Origin: Candidatus Melainabacteria bacterium
GTDB taxonomy: Bacteria > Cyanobacteriota > Vampirovibrionia > Obscuribacterales > Obscuribacteraceae
DNA: 64,000 bases
Assembly: GCA_016699165.1 (NCBI GenBank)
Contig: CP064963.1
Location: forward strand, 2,294,001-2,358,000
Direction: 5' to 3'
The position numbers and the translations under genes are program-made. Below are positions 17,755-27,018 of this stretch, piece by piece. The stretch's first letter is position 1. Each line of letters opens with the position of its first letter. The notes beneath the pieces are model-generated. The model worked only from the letters and a program-made list of their open reading frames with translations. It did no database searches and had not been told where the DNA came from.

Positions 17755-18975
17755 ATGGCTTCAAGTCTAAAAACTAAAGAAGTATTTCAGAAGCCTTCAT
17801 CCGCTTCCAAGCAAGCTGATGTTTTTTTTCCAGCTCTAAACACTCTTCGTTTCGTAGCCGCATTGCTTGTCTTAATCCATCATATTGAAGTTCAGAAGTG
17901 GAGATGCGGTGTCCAAAACTTGGGTGGAATAATGTTCTTCCACGAAATTGGTTCGCAGGGAGTTCATATTTTCTTTGTGTTGAGCAGTTTCCTACTCACC
18001 TATCTTTTACTTACTGAGGCAAGACAAAAAAACGACATTAGTGTCCGGAACTTTTACGTGCGCCGCGCGCTTAGAATTTGGCCACTTTACTTTCTTATTG
18101 TAGCAATTGCCTTTACTTGCGAATTTTTATCTCTCGGGTTCCTAGTGCCTGCAGGGAAAATAGAGCATTCAACCGCAATCTACTTACCATCGGCTTTGCT
18201 ACTTTTCATTTTCATGCTGCCAAACTTGTGCATTCAAATTTATCCTCCCATAACGGGGGCGGCGCATTGCTGGTCTTTAGGTATAGAGGAACAGTTTTAT
18301 CTTTTCTGGCCTCTGCTAGTCAAAAACTTTAAATCAAAACCTGTATTAATCCTAGGATTTTTTGGAGCTGCGCTAATAATATGTCGATTTGCATTACCTC
18401 AAGCTTTACAGGCTGTAGCTAAAACTATTCCTTCGTATGCGAATAATTTGGATATTGCTAGTACTTTCCTCGTAAATACCAGTAATGAAATGACTGTGAT
18501 GTTAGCTGGTGCAGCTGCGGCGATAGTCTTTTTCTTAAAAAAAGAAAGTACTTCAAAAATGGCCTGTCATTGGATCGTGCGACTAGTTACTATCTTTTTG
18601 ATTGCTGTCAACCTGAACTGGAGCTGGCCTGGTAGAGACTATTATCTCCCTGTCCTGTACGCGGTTTTAGTACTTTCTCTGACCGAGACTCGAATTCCCT
18701 TAATCAGTTCGCGTTTTTTGGTTTATTTAGGAACGATTTCGTACGGAATTTACATGTTTCATCCCTTGATACTATCCGTGGTATCGAAGGTTGGAATTCC
18801 TTATGGAGATTCAACCTGCAACTTGTTGTTATATTTTTGCGGTATTCCACTTTCTATATTAATAAGTGTCATTTCCTACGAGTTGATGGAAAAGAAAATA
18901 CTGAAACTTAAACCCGGAGCCATAACGGGCGATATTTCGAAACAAAAAAACGATAGTCCAATTTCGAGTAACTGA
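17755..18975 (+). CDS. Acyltransferase family 3 membrane protein (OafA-like)
   Basis: The 406-residue membrane protein has the acyltransferase-3 fold of about ten helices. Landmarks are LRFVAALLVLIHH near residue 40, GSQGVHIFFVLSSFLL, YVRRALRIWPLYFLI and HCWSLGIEEQFYLFWP. Family members O-acetylate O-antigens, peptidoglycan or other surface sugars from cytoplasmic acetyl-CoA. It lies 35 bp after wzt and overlaps the next glycosyltransferase gene at its last base, so it belongs to the export operon. It has no SGNH domain of its own. Confidence 0.88.
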   Translation: MASSLKTKEVFQKPSSASKQADVFFPALNTLRFVAALLVLIHHIEVQKWRCGVQNLGGIMFFHEIGSQGVHIFFVLSSFLLTYLLLTEARQKNDISVRNFYVRRALRIWPLYFLIVAIAFTCEFLSLGFLVPAGKIEHSTAIYLPSALLLFIFMLPNLCIQIYPPITGAAHCWSLGIEEQFYLFWPLLVKNFKSKPVLILGFFGAALIICRFALPQALQAVAKTIPSYANNLDIASTFLVNTSNEMTVMLAGAAAAIVFFLKKESTSKMACHWIVRLVTIFLIAVNLNWSWPGRDYYLPVLYAVLVLSLTETRIPLISSRFLVYLGTISYGIYMFHPLILSVVSKVGIPYGDSTCNLLLYFCGIPLSILISVISYELMEKKILKLKPGAITGDISKQKNDSPISSN

Positions 18976-20720
18976 TGAATTTCAAGAAACTTCTAAATTC
19001 AGTAAATAATCTTCTGAGTAGTAAAAAATTTCAGAAAGTAGAAACTGAATCTACACCTACAACTGGATGGCTGGACGATGGATACAGTTGGATTCCAAAT
19101 TGGAAAGTTATCCTCGGCAACGACTATGAACCCTGGCTCGAGTTAGCCAGTAAACCGAAAACTGGTCCTCGTGTTTTGATCACCACTATAACAGGAGGCA
19201 ACTCAGCACTTACACCTTTAGAAACCGCTTTTGGTGTGGCTTTAACACTGAGAGGAGCTGATGTTCACTACCTAATATGTGATAAGGCAATTCCTGCATG
19301 CCAAAACTCCTACGGTTCTGATTTAGACGCACAGAAATTGTTCGTGGAAAACGGACCATCCATTTGTGACTGGTGTTATAAATGCGGCGATAAAAGTCTG
19401 CAACAATTGGGGCTGCCCTTACACAAGCTGAGCGACTTTATAAGTAATGAAGAGCGCATTACCCTTAAAGAGAGAGCCCAAACCAGCAAGATTGATGACA
19501 TTCTAAACAGTTCAGAATTTGGAATTGAACTGGGCGAAACAATCAGAGCTGCAGCTCTTCGATATTTTGCTCGCGGAGATTTCGAAGGTGAAGAGTTATG
19601 CCTACCAGTGCTCCAACGATATTACGAGGCAGCTTTAATTAGCTCCAAATCTTTTTCAAACCTAATGGAACAATACAACTTCCAACACATTGTATCCAAC
19701 CAGGGACTTTACGTACCCCAAGGAAACATTGTAGCAATCGCGAAAAAATTGAATGCGGATGTAGTCACTTGGGATTTAGCCTATCGTTCCGGATCCATTC
19801 ATATGAGCCATGACAAAACGCACATTCATTCGTTCCTCAATGAACCCATCTCCGACTGGGAATCGATGTCCTGGAATAAAGAAAATGAAAACGACATTCA
19901 CGAATATCTTCAAGGTCGTTGGACCGGAAAATTTGATTGGCTGAAAATTGTCACTCAAGGTGCAGATCAAGATCCCGACGACATTTCTAGTCAAATTGGC
20001 CTTGACCCCAACAAAAAAACTATAGGCTTACTTACCAATGTGATTTGGGATGAACAACTTTGTTATGCCAGCAATGCCTTCGAAAATCAAATTGCATGGC
20101 TAATTCAAACAGTAGAATATTTTAGAAAAAGGGAAGATTTGCAATTAGTCGTTCGAGTCCATCCCGCGGAATTAAACAGTTGGATGAAATCCAGACAACT
20201 TGCAATTGACGAAATTGAAAATGCATTCTCACCTGTTCCTAAAAACGTTTTTCTAATACCTCCTGACAGCACGATTAATACCTATAAAGCTATGATGCTG
20301 TGCGATTCGGTTCTGATTTACGGAACCACGACTGGACTAGAACTTAGCTGTATGAAAATTCCAGTTATTGTGGCAGGAGAAGCGTGGATAAGAGGGAAGG
20401 GGATTAGTTTTGATGTCTCGTCCCCGTCTGAATACACACAAATGTTAGACCAACTACCACTAAACAAAAAGCTTTCTGAAGATCGATATAGTCGAGCAAT
20501 TAAATATGCCTATCATTATTATTTCAGGAAAATGATTCCCTTGGGCATCGTGGAACCTTCAGGATTTGAAAACGCTCCTTACAAAATAAAAGATGGTGGT
20601 CTAAGTAATTTTGAACGTGGCGCTGACACTGGATTAGACTTGATATGCGATGGCATCCTCAAAAAAGAACCATTCATTTTTAAACGCGAATTACTTGAGC
20701 TTAGTAGCTTAAAATCCTAA
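18975..20720 (+). CDS. Capsule-type GT-B glycosyltransferase with CxxCxxC motif, copy 2
   Basis: This 581-residue protein aligns along its whole length with 12932-14665: GWLDDGYSWIPNWK, TITGGNSALTPLETAFG, cysteines 102, 109, 131, 134 and 137 (CDWCYKC), LVVRVHPAELNSW, STINTYKAMMLCDSVLIY, LELSCMKIPVIVAGEAW and RGKGISFDV. The two copies are clearly diverged but keep the cysteines and the C-terminal nucleotide-site motifs. With two nonulosonate pathways in the same island, one transferase per CMP-sugar is a reasonable hypothesis. Its ATG overlaps the acyltransferase stop. Confidence 0.78.
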   Translation: MNFKKLLNSVNNLLSSKKFQKVETESTPTTGWLDDGYSWIPNWKVILGNDYEPWLELASKPKTGPRVLITTITGGNSALTPLETAFGVALTLRGADVHYLICDKAIPACQNSYGSDLDAQKLFVENGPSICDWCYKCGDKSLQQLGLPLHKLSDFISNEERITLKERAQTSKIDDILNSSEFGIELGETIRAAALRYFARGDFEGEELCLPVLQRYYEAALISSKSFSNLMEQYNFQHIVSNQGLYVPQGNIVAIAKKLNADVVTWDLAYRSGSIHMSHDKTHIHSFLNEPISDWESMSWNKENENDIHEYLQGRWTGKFDWLKIVTQGADQDPDDISSQIGLDPNKKTIGLLTNVIWDEQLCYASNAFENQIAWLIQTVEYFRKREDLQLVVRVHPAELNSWMKSRQLAIDEIENAFSPVPKNVFLIPPDSTINTYKAMMLCDSVLIYGTTTGLELSCMKIPVIVAGEAWIRGKGISFDVSSPSEYTQMLDQLPLNKKLSEDRYSRAIKYAYHYYFRKMIPLGIVEPSGFENAPYKIKDGGLSNFERGADTGLDLICDGILKKEPFIFKRELLELSSLKS

Positions 20721-20722
20721 AG

Positions 20723-21556
20723 CTACCAAACACCTAAACCTCCATCTACAACTAGATTCTGACCGGTAATGTAACTGGCTGCTGGGGAAGCTAAAAAGAT
20801 GAGAGCACCGACCATTTCGTGAGCTTCAGCCATTCTTCCTAGCGGTACTCGTTGGGAATATTTTTGAGCAAACACATCATTCTGTCCGCTTGAAACACCA
20901 CCCGGAGTCAGTGTATTGACTCTGATTTTTTTGTCGGCCCAATACGTACTCAAATAATTAGTTAAACCTACAACGGCGGCTTTTGAAACCGAATAAACAG
21001 CTGGCGTATTAATCTCTGTGCCCATATATCTGGAACCGGAATATATTCGTTGATCTGGAGCCAAAATTCCATAAATGGAGGAAGTTTGGACTACGCAACC
21101 ACCTTGCTCTTGGTTAACCATTTTCTTTCCGACAGCTTTTGCCATATTAAACATGCCGGTCACATTTACACTCATTACTTCGTGCCAAGTTTCAGGATCG
21201 TAAGTTTCCACTTTTGCGAAAAATTTTTCTAGCGAGCTAGATTTAGTGGCAGCATTATTGTGAAGTATATCAATAGATCCAAATCTTCTTTCGATATCAT
21301 CAATCACTGATTCAGCCGATTCCTCGTTGCTCACATCCAACAAATACGGATGTGATTTTAATCCAAATTGCTGCTCTATCTCAGTTGAAACCTTTTGAGC
21401 TGCTTCTATGTTTATGTCGCATATACACACAATTGCTCCGAATTGTGCAAGACCTGAACAAAATTGTCTACCCAAAATGCCACCGCCACCAGTGACAATA
21501 GCAACTTTCTGATCAAGTCGAAAACAATTCTCTAAGCTCTTAAGGTCTGGCTTCAT
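20723..21556 (-). CDS. ptmA: PtmA-like short-chain dehydrogenase/reductase
   Basis: The 277-residue SDR has the NAD(P) loop VTGGGGILGRQFCSG, NNAA, the catalytic serine region TSSIYG, YSVSK and the closing GQNLVVDGG. It resembles PtmA-type oxidoreductases found beside legionaminic acid genes in flagellin glycosylation loci. The exact reaction is not known to me. AAGGA seven bases before the ATG at 21556 fixes the start inside the end of the cytidylyltransferase gene (17-bp overlap). Last gene of a leftward operon of four. Confidence 0.82.
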   Translation of the reverse strand: MKPDLKSLENCFRLDQKVAIVTGGGGILGRQFCSGLAQFGAIVCICDINIEAAQKVSTEIEQQFGLKSHPYLLDVSNEESAESVIDDIERRFGSIDILHNNAATKSSSLEKFFAKVETYDPETWHEVMSVNVTGMFNMAKAVGKKMVNQEQGGCVVQTSSIYGILAPDQRIYSGSRYMGTEINTPAVYSVSKAAVVGLTNYLSTYWADKKIRVNTLTPGGVSSGQNDVFAQKYSQRVPLGRMAEAHEMVGALIFLASPAASYITGQNLVVDGGLGVW

Positions 21557-22277
21557 AGCTCGTTCCTTCTCCAAAAATCCCCTGATTCATTATAGTTTCC
21601 ACAATCAACCAGTCGATCTCTTCGTCAATATCAACTGAGCGCGCCGCTGGCATAACCAAAAGTCTGGTATCTTCATAAAATACGCCCGGATTAGCGAGAA
21701 ATTTAGCTTTATTCCAAACGTAGATTGAAGCATTCATGTCGAAGCACTTTGGTGCATCTTGCCTGCGTTTTATCTCCTGAGTGCAGTGTTTCGCAAGAGC
21801 AATTTTGCCACTGTGTTCCATTTCAACTAGATTAAAATATGGCGATCGTCTAGCCGGGCAACCTGTAATGACATTTGAGCATCCAGTCGTCTCCAAAATT
21901 TCCACAGCTTTTGCAATGTCCTCTGGAAGTCTCAATGGAGACGTCGCATCTAAATCAACTAGGGTAGAGAAACTAGTATGTAACCTTTGTTCTGCAGTTT
22001 GCAATGCATGTACTATAGCCGGAATCTTCCCAGCAGTGTCAGAGGCTAACTCGCTTGGTCTTTCAACTATCAGATCGACTGAGAATTTTTCAGCTACATC
22101 TAAAATCTCTTGGCTGTCCGAACTCACACAAATTGCATCAAATATTCCACTAGACTGAGCATGTTTTATGGTATATCCAATAAGCGGAACACCATTTAAA
22201 GAGCGAATATTTTTTCCTTTCACTCCTTTTGAACCGCCACGGGCACATATTGTACAGACTCTGTTCAGTTTAGTCAT
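21540..22277 (-). CDS. legF: CMP-legionaminic acid synthetase-type cytidylyltransferase
   Basis: This 245-residue enzyme charges a nonulosonic acid with CMP. The start VCTICARGGSKGVKGKNIR is the NeuA/LegF/PtmB wording. Further blocks are PLIGYTIKHAQSSGIFD, ERPSELASDTAGKIPAI, LVDLDATSPLRLPEDI and the closing VDIDEEIDWLIVE. It differs from the PseF at 7312-8007. Adjacent ptmA and the legBCHGI block upstream support legionaminic acid as substrate, but the NeuA family does not distinguish Neu and Leg well by sequence. Confidence 0.85.
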   Translation of the reverse strand: MTKLNRVCTICARGGSKGVKGKNIRSLNGVPLIGYTIKHAQSSGIFDAICVSSDSQEILDVAEKFSVDLIVERPSELASDTAGKIPAIVHALQTAEQRLHTSFSTLVDLDATSPLRLPEDIAKAVEILETTGCSNVITGCPARRSPYFNLVEMEHSGKIALAKHCTQEIKRRQDAPKCFDMNASIYVWNKAKFLANPGVFYEDTRLLVMPAARSVDIDEEIDWLIVETIMNQGIFGEGTSYEARP

Positions 22278-23157
22278 TGGCGGATTTTTCCACCTCCTCT
22301 ACAGTACGCAAAACATTTATTCCCTCATGATAGGTGCAGACATCTTCTCCCACTCCATGCAAGATTCTTCTATGTTGTTCAATATACGTAGTATTGCGGG
22401 TAGTATCAAATTGTTCCACCGTCTCTCGGCTTATTAGTGAGTTTTTTACTAAATCGAGTAAATAAGTATTGTTCTTGGTGTTAACAATCAACTGCCTCTG
22501 ACTCAAGTTATCTAAGTAGTTTAATTGAAGAGTTGTCACTGAACACTTCTCTGATTTCAAAAGTACCCCAAATACATCCGCACTATCCACAGTCAAATCG
22601 CTTACCCTGCCGCCCATAGCTTTTACAGACATCGTTTTACCAAATAAATACTGAAGAAGGTCTATTTCATGAGATAAATCCAGTAGCACGCCACCTCCTC
22701 TATCTTTCCAGGAAGAGTAGACACTATTCGTTTCACGATCTTGGCGCCAGCTAGCTAGATGCTGCCCAACATAACAGTGGACAGACAACACCTGTTCAAC
22801 TGCAATCAGGCTTTTTAGTTTCATTACAGCAGGATGAAATCTAAGGTTGTATCCAACATACAATTTAAAGTCGAATTTTACATCCGAATCTTCGAGGGTG
22901 GAAAAAAGTGGTTTTTCAACTAAGACAATTCCTTTGTATCCACTGAACTGAAGCATCCTGAGACCTTCTAGATGTCGATGCGTCTCAGTAGCAATAACTA
23001 CGTACTCAGCGTCCGAAAGTCCCTCCTCCACCGTTTGAACAACAGACGGAAATGAAACATTTCTTTCAGAATAAACTTGAACTTGATGCCCCATCGCCTT
23101 CAAGATCTCAGCATGTCTTGCACCAATTGAGCCATATCCAATGACTAAACACTTCAT
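22270..23157 (-). CDS. Gfo/Idh/MocA-family oxidoreductase
   Basis: The 295-residue protein has an N-terminal Rossmann domain (CLVIGYGSIGARHAEIL, then VVIATETHRH and VLVEKPLF) and a C-terminal domain with YNLRFHPAV and GGGVLLDLSHEIDLLQYLFG. Family members are NAD(P)-dependent sugar oxidoreductases. At 295 residues it is shorter than most. It overlaps legF by 8 bp and the membrane-protein gene by 4 bp, so it is made with the legionaminate activation genes and may oxidise or reduce that sugar or a partner sugar. Its substrate is unknown. Confidence 0.82.
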   Translation of the reverse strand: MKCLVIGYGSIGARHAEILKAMGHQVQVYSERNVSFPSVVQTVEEGLSDAEYVVIATETHRHLEGLRMLQFSGYKGIVLVEKPLFSTLEDSDVKFDFKLYVGYNLRFHPAVMKLKSLIAVEQVLSVHCYVGQHLASWRQDRETNSVYSSWKDRGGGVLLDLSHEIDLLQYLFGKTMSVKAMGGRVSDLTVDSADVFGVLLKSEKCSVTTLQLNYLDNLSQRQLIVNTKNNTYLLDLVKNSLISRETVEQFDTTRNTTYIEQHRRILHGVGEDVCTYHEGINVLRTVEEVEKSAND

Positions 23158-25235
23158 TTTTTCTGATGCCCTTTTAGAAAAATGTCATAGCAGTCAATTT
23201 TTTTGAATTTAAAATCTTCAGACTCAACATAGACAATTTTCTTCAACCCTTTTGATACTGCAATGGTGCTGAAAGTATCCAAATCGCATTTTGAAATATC
23301 TTGAATCCTTCTTCCAAAATTAAAATTCCAATAACCATAATAAATTGAAGGTTCAAATCCTTCAGGCGGAAGCCCGTCTATAGCCGCTAACCCCGAAATT
23401 GCAGGAATTACAAAAGGAATTGATATTGGTGGCATGGATAGCCAATAACCTTTTATTCTCTGCGGAATGAAAACACCCAAGTCTCTTTTCTCGCGCGCAG
23501 GAAGTGGTTCCAAGTCACCAAGAAAAACTAAAGCTTTTTGTAAAACAGGATATTCATTACGCTTCGAGCTAATTATTTGTTTCGATTTCATTATTTCTTT
23601 TACAAAAGTAACGGATGAAATGCAGGTATTTATTAATCCAAGTGCAGCAATAGCAACCAAAACCCTCTTCATAGAATCAATTTGCTTTCCTTCTAAAGTG
23701 TGAAAGCAGCTGTAACTTAAAGCCATGAAGAAACAAATTGACAACCAATATTGGGGCTCCATAAAGGAGATGATATCTCCTGCCGGCAGATCTATCACTG
23801 CCGACGGAATTGTGCAAATAAGCCCTAAAATGATTAAAGCTTCCAAGACCAAATGTTCGATATTGCGTACATTGGCCGACTGGAATTTAGTTTTGTTTGC
23901 AATCAGCAAAACATAACCTAAAAATATCCAGATCCATCCATAAAAAAGAAGTACATGCACCGGCACCAAATGCGGACTTATGAATGTGGAAATAAATGCA
24001 AATGGAGCAAATTGAGATTGATATGGAAATTTTGCGCTCAGGTAAATCACAAGAGCAAGCATCGCACCCAGAAATACCGGAAGAATGATCAAAAATTTTG
24101 ATCTGAAATTTAGAAGTGAGGATATTAAAACGTGCCTCAGCATCAAATAGCCTAAGAATATAAAGGCTACAAATCCCACGGATAACTTGCACCATGAAAT
24201 CATTCCGAAAAGTGCGACTATCCAACCAATTTTCACAATCAAGTTGATCGTAGGTATTCGCTCTTTTTGACTTGATTTTACATTGCCAAAATACTCGATT
24301 CCTAAACTGAGCAGGAAAAATAGTAAGGTTATGGCAGTTGCGTAGCTTTCGCTCGTAAGAACACTTCGCCACAATCCCACTGATCTAGCAGCCGGAGAAG
24401 GTAAAAAAGTGGCAAATCCTAAAATTAGAATCGCAAATCGGTAAAGAACAAAATAGTTTTCTCCTGTTTTTTGCTCCCGTTGTTGTAAATAAATTCTTGA
24501 AATTTGTTCTCCAAAAGTAAGCATCGACTTTAGCAGTAACGGTATACCTAAACACCCAAAGCCAACTAAGTAAAAATTCAATCCACCTACACCTAGGAGT
24601 TTGCACCACTGGGAGAACAGCCAATGACTTCCCATGTGATAAGCCGTGTAAGGAACGCCATCGATACCTATACTGAGTTTGTTATAGTTTTTCGAAATAT
24701 TCAAAATCGCAGAATGATACAGAGTGTCAGTGGACGTCTCTCCGAATCCCAAGCGTTGTAGAAAAAAAACATGATGATACTTATCTGCAAAAAGAATCGA
24801 CGTAATGCAACATCCCATAAGAATTCCCAAAATCAAAACCAAAATACAATTTCGTTTCGAGTTCGAGTTGCCCAGCCATTCTCTGAACGCAATTAATGCG
24901 AGCACAATACCAATTGAAGAAAAAATTATCGAGAGGTCCGTGTTACTAAAAAATCCAGTAATTGTCGAGATTAAAATCGCAAAACAAATAGGCCCTGTAT
25001 CGTTTTCGATTTTAAAACCTTTTCTTTCGCACAAACTTTTAAACGCAAAAGGAAAGAATAGAATGAAAAAGCAAAAACCTATGAGCTTGCATCCATTCTT
25101 CGCATAAAGCTCCATTATTGAAACGCTGTTCGGAATAATTGCTTGAGCTGTTACTAGCGTAATTAAAATAGTGACAGAGACAATTGCGCAAAAACAAGAA
25201 TCCTCTAGCAAATTACGCTTGCGGTTAAGTGTCAT
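23154..25235 (-). CDS. Large multi-pass membrane protein, copy 2
   Basis: The 693-residue protein is paralogous to 2862-4907. It keeps the conserved block LYHSAI, VPYTAYHMGSHWLFS, WCKLLGVGGLNFYLVGF and IPLLLKSM, and a soluble C-terminal region of about 130 residues. Roughly a dozen hydrophobic helices fill the rest. I do not recognise a named family; a lipid-linked-sugar transferase or polymerase is possible. It heads a leftward operon (membrane protein, oxidoreductase, legF, ptmA), divergent from legH. GAGGAT about ten bases before the ATG is the likely ribosome site. Confidence 0.75.
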   Translation of the reverse strand: MTLNRKRNLLEDSCFCAIVSVTILITLVTAQAIIPNSVSIMELYAKNGCKLIGFCFFILFFPFAFKSLCERKGFKIENDTGPICFAILISTITGFFSNTDLSIIFSSIGIVLALIAFREWLGNSNSKRNCILVLILGILMGCCITSILFADKYHHVFFLQRLGFGETSTDTLYHSAILNISKNYNKLSIGIDGVPYTAYHMGSHWLFSQWCKLLGVGGLNFYLVGFGCLGIPLLLKSMLTFGEQISRIYLQQREQKTGENYFVLYRFAILILGFATFLPSPAARSVGLWRSVLTSESYATAITLLFFLLSLGIEYFGNVKSSQKERIPTINLIVKIGWIVALFGMISWCKLSVGFVAFIFLGYLMLRHVLISSLLNFRSKFLIILPVFLGAMLALVIYLSAKFPYQSQFAPFAFISTFISPHLVPVHVLLFYGWIWIFLGYVLLIANKTKFQSANVRNIEHLVLEALIILGLICTIPSAVIDLPAGDIISFMEPQYWLSICFFMALSYSCFHTLEGKQIDSMKRVLVAIAALGLINTCISSVTFVKEIMKSKQIISSKRNEYPVLQKALVFLGDLEPLPAREKRDLGVFIPQRIKGYWLSMPPISIPFVIPAISGLAAIDGLPPEGFEPSIYYGYWNFNFGRRIQDISKCDLDTFSTIAVSKGLKKIVYVESEDFKFKKIDCYDIFLKGHQKK

Positions 25236-25326
25236 TAAATAAACATCCTCAACTAACTCTATTTTTTGCTAAAGTCATACTTACTAAGAAAGTCTAGGAT
25301 ACTTTACTTCTCAATGAGTTAAGAAA

Positions 25327-25932
25327 ATGAAAGAAGCAGTTGTCATCTTCGGCGCTGGCGGCCATGCAAAGGTTGTGAAAGACGTCTTAGAACTCTCGAA
25401 CTGGCGAATAGTAGCCTATGTGGATACTTTCACCGAAGTAGAAGAACTTGAAGGCATCCCGGTCTATTCAGACACATCAAAACTTGCTCCGCAAAAATTT
25501 ATTGTCGCCATTGGAAATAACACAGTCCGACAAAAGTGTTTTTTAAGCCTAACTCAGCTTGGATGGCAGCCTATTACCGCCATCCATCCATCAGCCATTA
25601 TTGCCAAAACGGCAACAATTGGTAGTGGCACAGTTGTGATGCCTGGCTGCATCGTCAACTCAGATAGTCGCATCGGACAGAACTGTATAATTAATTCTAA
25701 AGCCTTAATAGAACATGACTGCGTAATTGGAGACCATGTACATATCGCGCCGGGAGCAACTCTTGGTGGCTCTTGTGAAGTGGGCATTGGTTGTCTGGTT
25801 GGCATCGGAGCAACACTGTTACCACAAAAAATGATGAAGGAGCGTTCGATTCTTGGTGCAGGCGCAGTTTTGATAAAAAATTTGGAAGCCGATAAGGTAG
25901 CCTATGGCATACCGGCAAAATCGGAAAGTTGA
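25327..25932 (+). CDS. legH: Left-handed beta-helix sugar N-acetyltransferase (LegH/PglD/NeuD type)
   Basis: The 201-residue product has an N-terminal nucleotide-sugar domain (VVIFGAGGHAKVVKDVL) and a C-terminal hexapeptide-repeat helix (HPSAIIAKTATIGSGTVVMP onward). The catalytic-histidine region reads EHDCVIGDHVHIAPG. In the legionaminic pathway LegH acetylates the 4-amino group installed by LegC. It is the first gene of the rightward leg operon, with legB 77 bp downstream. Homologous NeuD and PglD act on related sugars, so the label relies on the neighbours. Confidence 0.85.
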   Translation: MKEAVVIFGAGGHAKVVKDVLELSNWRIVAYVDTFTEVEELEGIPVYSDTSKLAPQKFIVAIGNNTVRQKCFLSLTQLGWQPITAIHPSAIIAKTATIGSGTVVMPGCIVNSDSRIGQNCIINSKALIEHDCVIGDHVHIAPGATLGGSCEVGIGCLVGIGATLLPQKMMKERSILGAGAVLIKNLEADKVAYGIPAKSES

Positions 25933-26009
25933 TTTAAACTGGGTGCTGGAATAAGATTGTTGATTCGTCAAAATTTTTGCAAAGCCCTCGGAAGATAAAT
26001 AGTCTTGAA

Positions 26010-27014
26010 ATGAAAGGTAAAAAAGTCCTAGTTACGGGGGCCGCCGGTTTTATCGGTTCTCATTTGACTGAGCAACTAGTTCACAACGGTTGCTTAGTAA
26101 CCGCACTTGTTCATTACAACTCTCGAAACGACTGGGGCTGGCTTGAATATTGCTCCAACGATGTTAGAAATTCTCTGAATGTAAAACTAGGGGATGTCAC
26201 CGATTCGGAGTATGTTCATACCTTAGTCAATGATCAGGACGTCGTTTTCAACCTGGCAGCGCTGATTGCAATCCCATACTCGTACCATGCGCCTGAATCG
26301 TACATTAATACGAACGTAAAAGGGTCGCTCAATGTTGTACAGGCGGCAAAACGATCGAATAAAACCAAAGTAGTTCAAATTTCAACTAGTGAAGTTTACG
26401 GTACAGCTAAATTCGTGCCGATCACTGAAAATCATCAGTTGTGCGGACAGTCCCCGTATGCAGCGAGTAAAATCGGAGCTGATCAAATCGCGCTATCATT
26501 TTTTCACGCATTCCAAACGCCTGTGACTGTTGTACGACCATTCAATACCTTTGGACCAAGACAATCCGCTCGAGCTGTTATACCTACAATAATTTCTCAA
26601 TTGTCTGCCGGCTCAGACAAAATCAAGCTTGGAGCTACAGCCCCCACAAGAGATTTCACTTATGTGGATGATACCGTAAATGGTATTATCACCGCAGGAT
26701 TTTCAGATAAAACAAATGGCGAAGTATTTAATTTAGGAACTGGCTTCGAAGTATCCATAGGTCAAACAGTAGACCTAATCAAAGAACTCATGAATAGCGA
26801 TGCCGTTATAGAAATTGATCAGAGTAGACTGCGCCCAGAAAGCAGTGAAGTCGAAAGACTTTGCTCAGACAACTCAAAAGTTCTCCAATATTGCGGTTGG
26901 CAGCCCACTCACTCGGGCATAGACGGGCTTCGAATCGGTTTGAAAAAGACAATTGAATGGTTTTCGAAAAAAGAAAACCTTGAGAAATACAAAACAGGTT
27001 TATACAACGTTTAA
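26010..27014 (+). CDS. legB: Nucleotide-sugar 4,6-dehydratase of the legionaminic pathway
   Basis: This 334-residue extended SDR has KVLVTGAAGFIGSHLTEQL at the N-terminus, then FNLAALIAIPYSY, STSEVYGTA and YAASKIGADQIALSF (the YxxxK pair), RPFNTFGPRQSARAVIPT and TRDFTYVDDTV. The IPYSYHAPESY wording is typical of LegB-type dehydratases, which turn GDP-GlcNAc into the 4-keto-6-deoxy sugar used by LegC. The ATG at 26010 begins directly before the Rossmann strand; an upstream TTG at 25977 is less likely. legC follows after 4 bp. Confidence 0.88.
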   Translation: MKGKKVLVTGAAGFIGSHLTEQLVHNGCLVTALVHYNSRNDWGWLEYCSNDVRNSLNVKLGDVTDSEYVHTLVNDQDVVFNLAALIAIPYSYHAPESYINTNVKGSLNVVQAAKRSNKTKVVQISTSEVYGTAKFVPITENHQLCGQSPYAASKIGADQIALSFFHAFQTPVTVVRPFNTFGPRQSARAVIPTIISQLSAGSDKIKLGATAPTRDFTYVDDTVNGIITAGFSDKTNGEVFNLGTGFEVSIGQTVDLIKELMNSDAVIEIDQSRLRPESSEVERLCSDNSKVLQYCGWQPTHSGIDGLRIGLKKTIEWFSKKENLEKYKTGLYNV

Positions 27015-27018
27015 CTAT

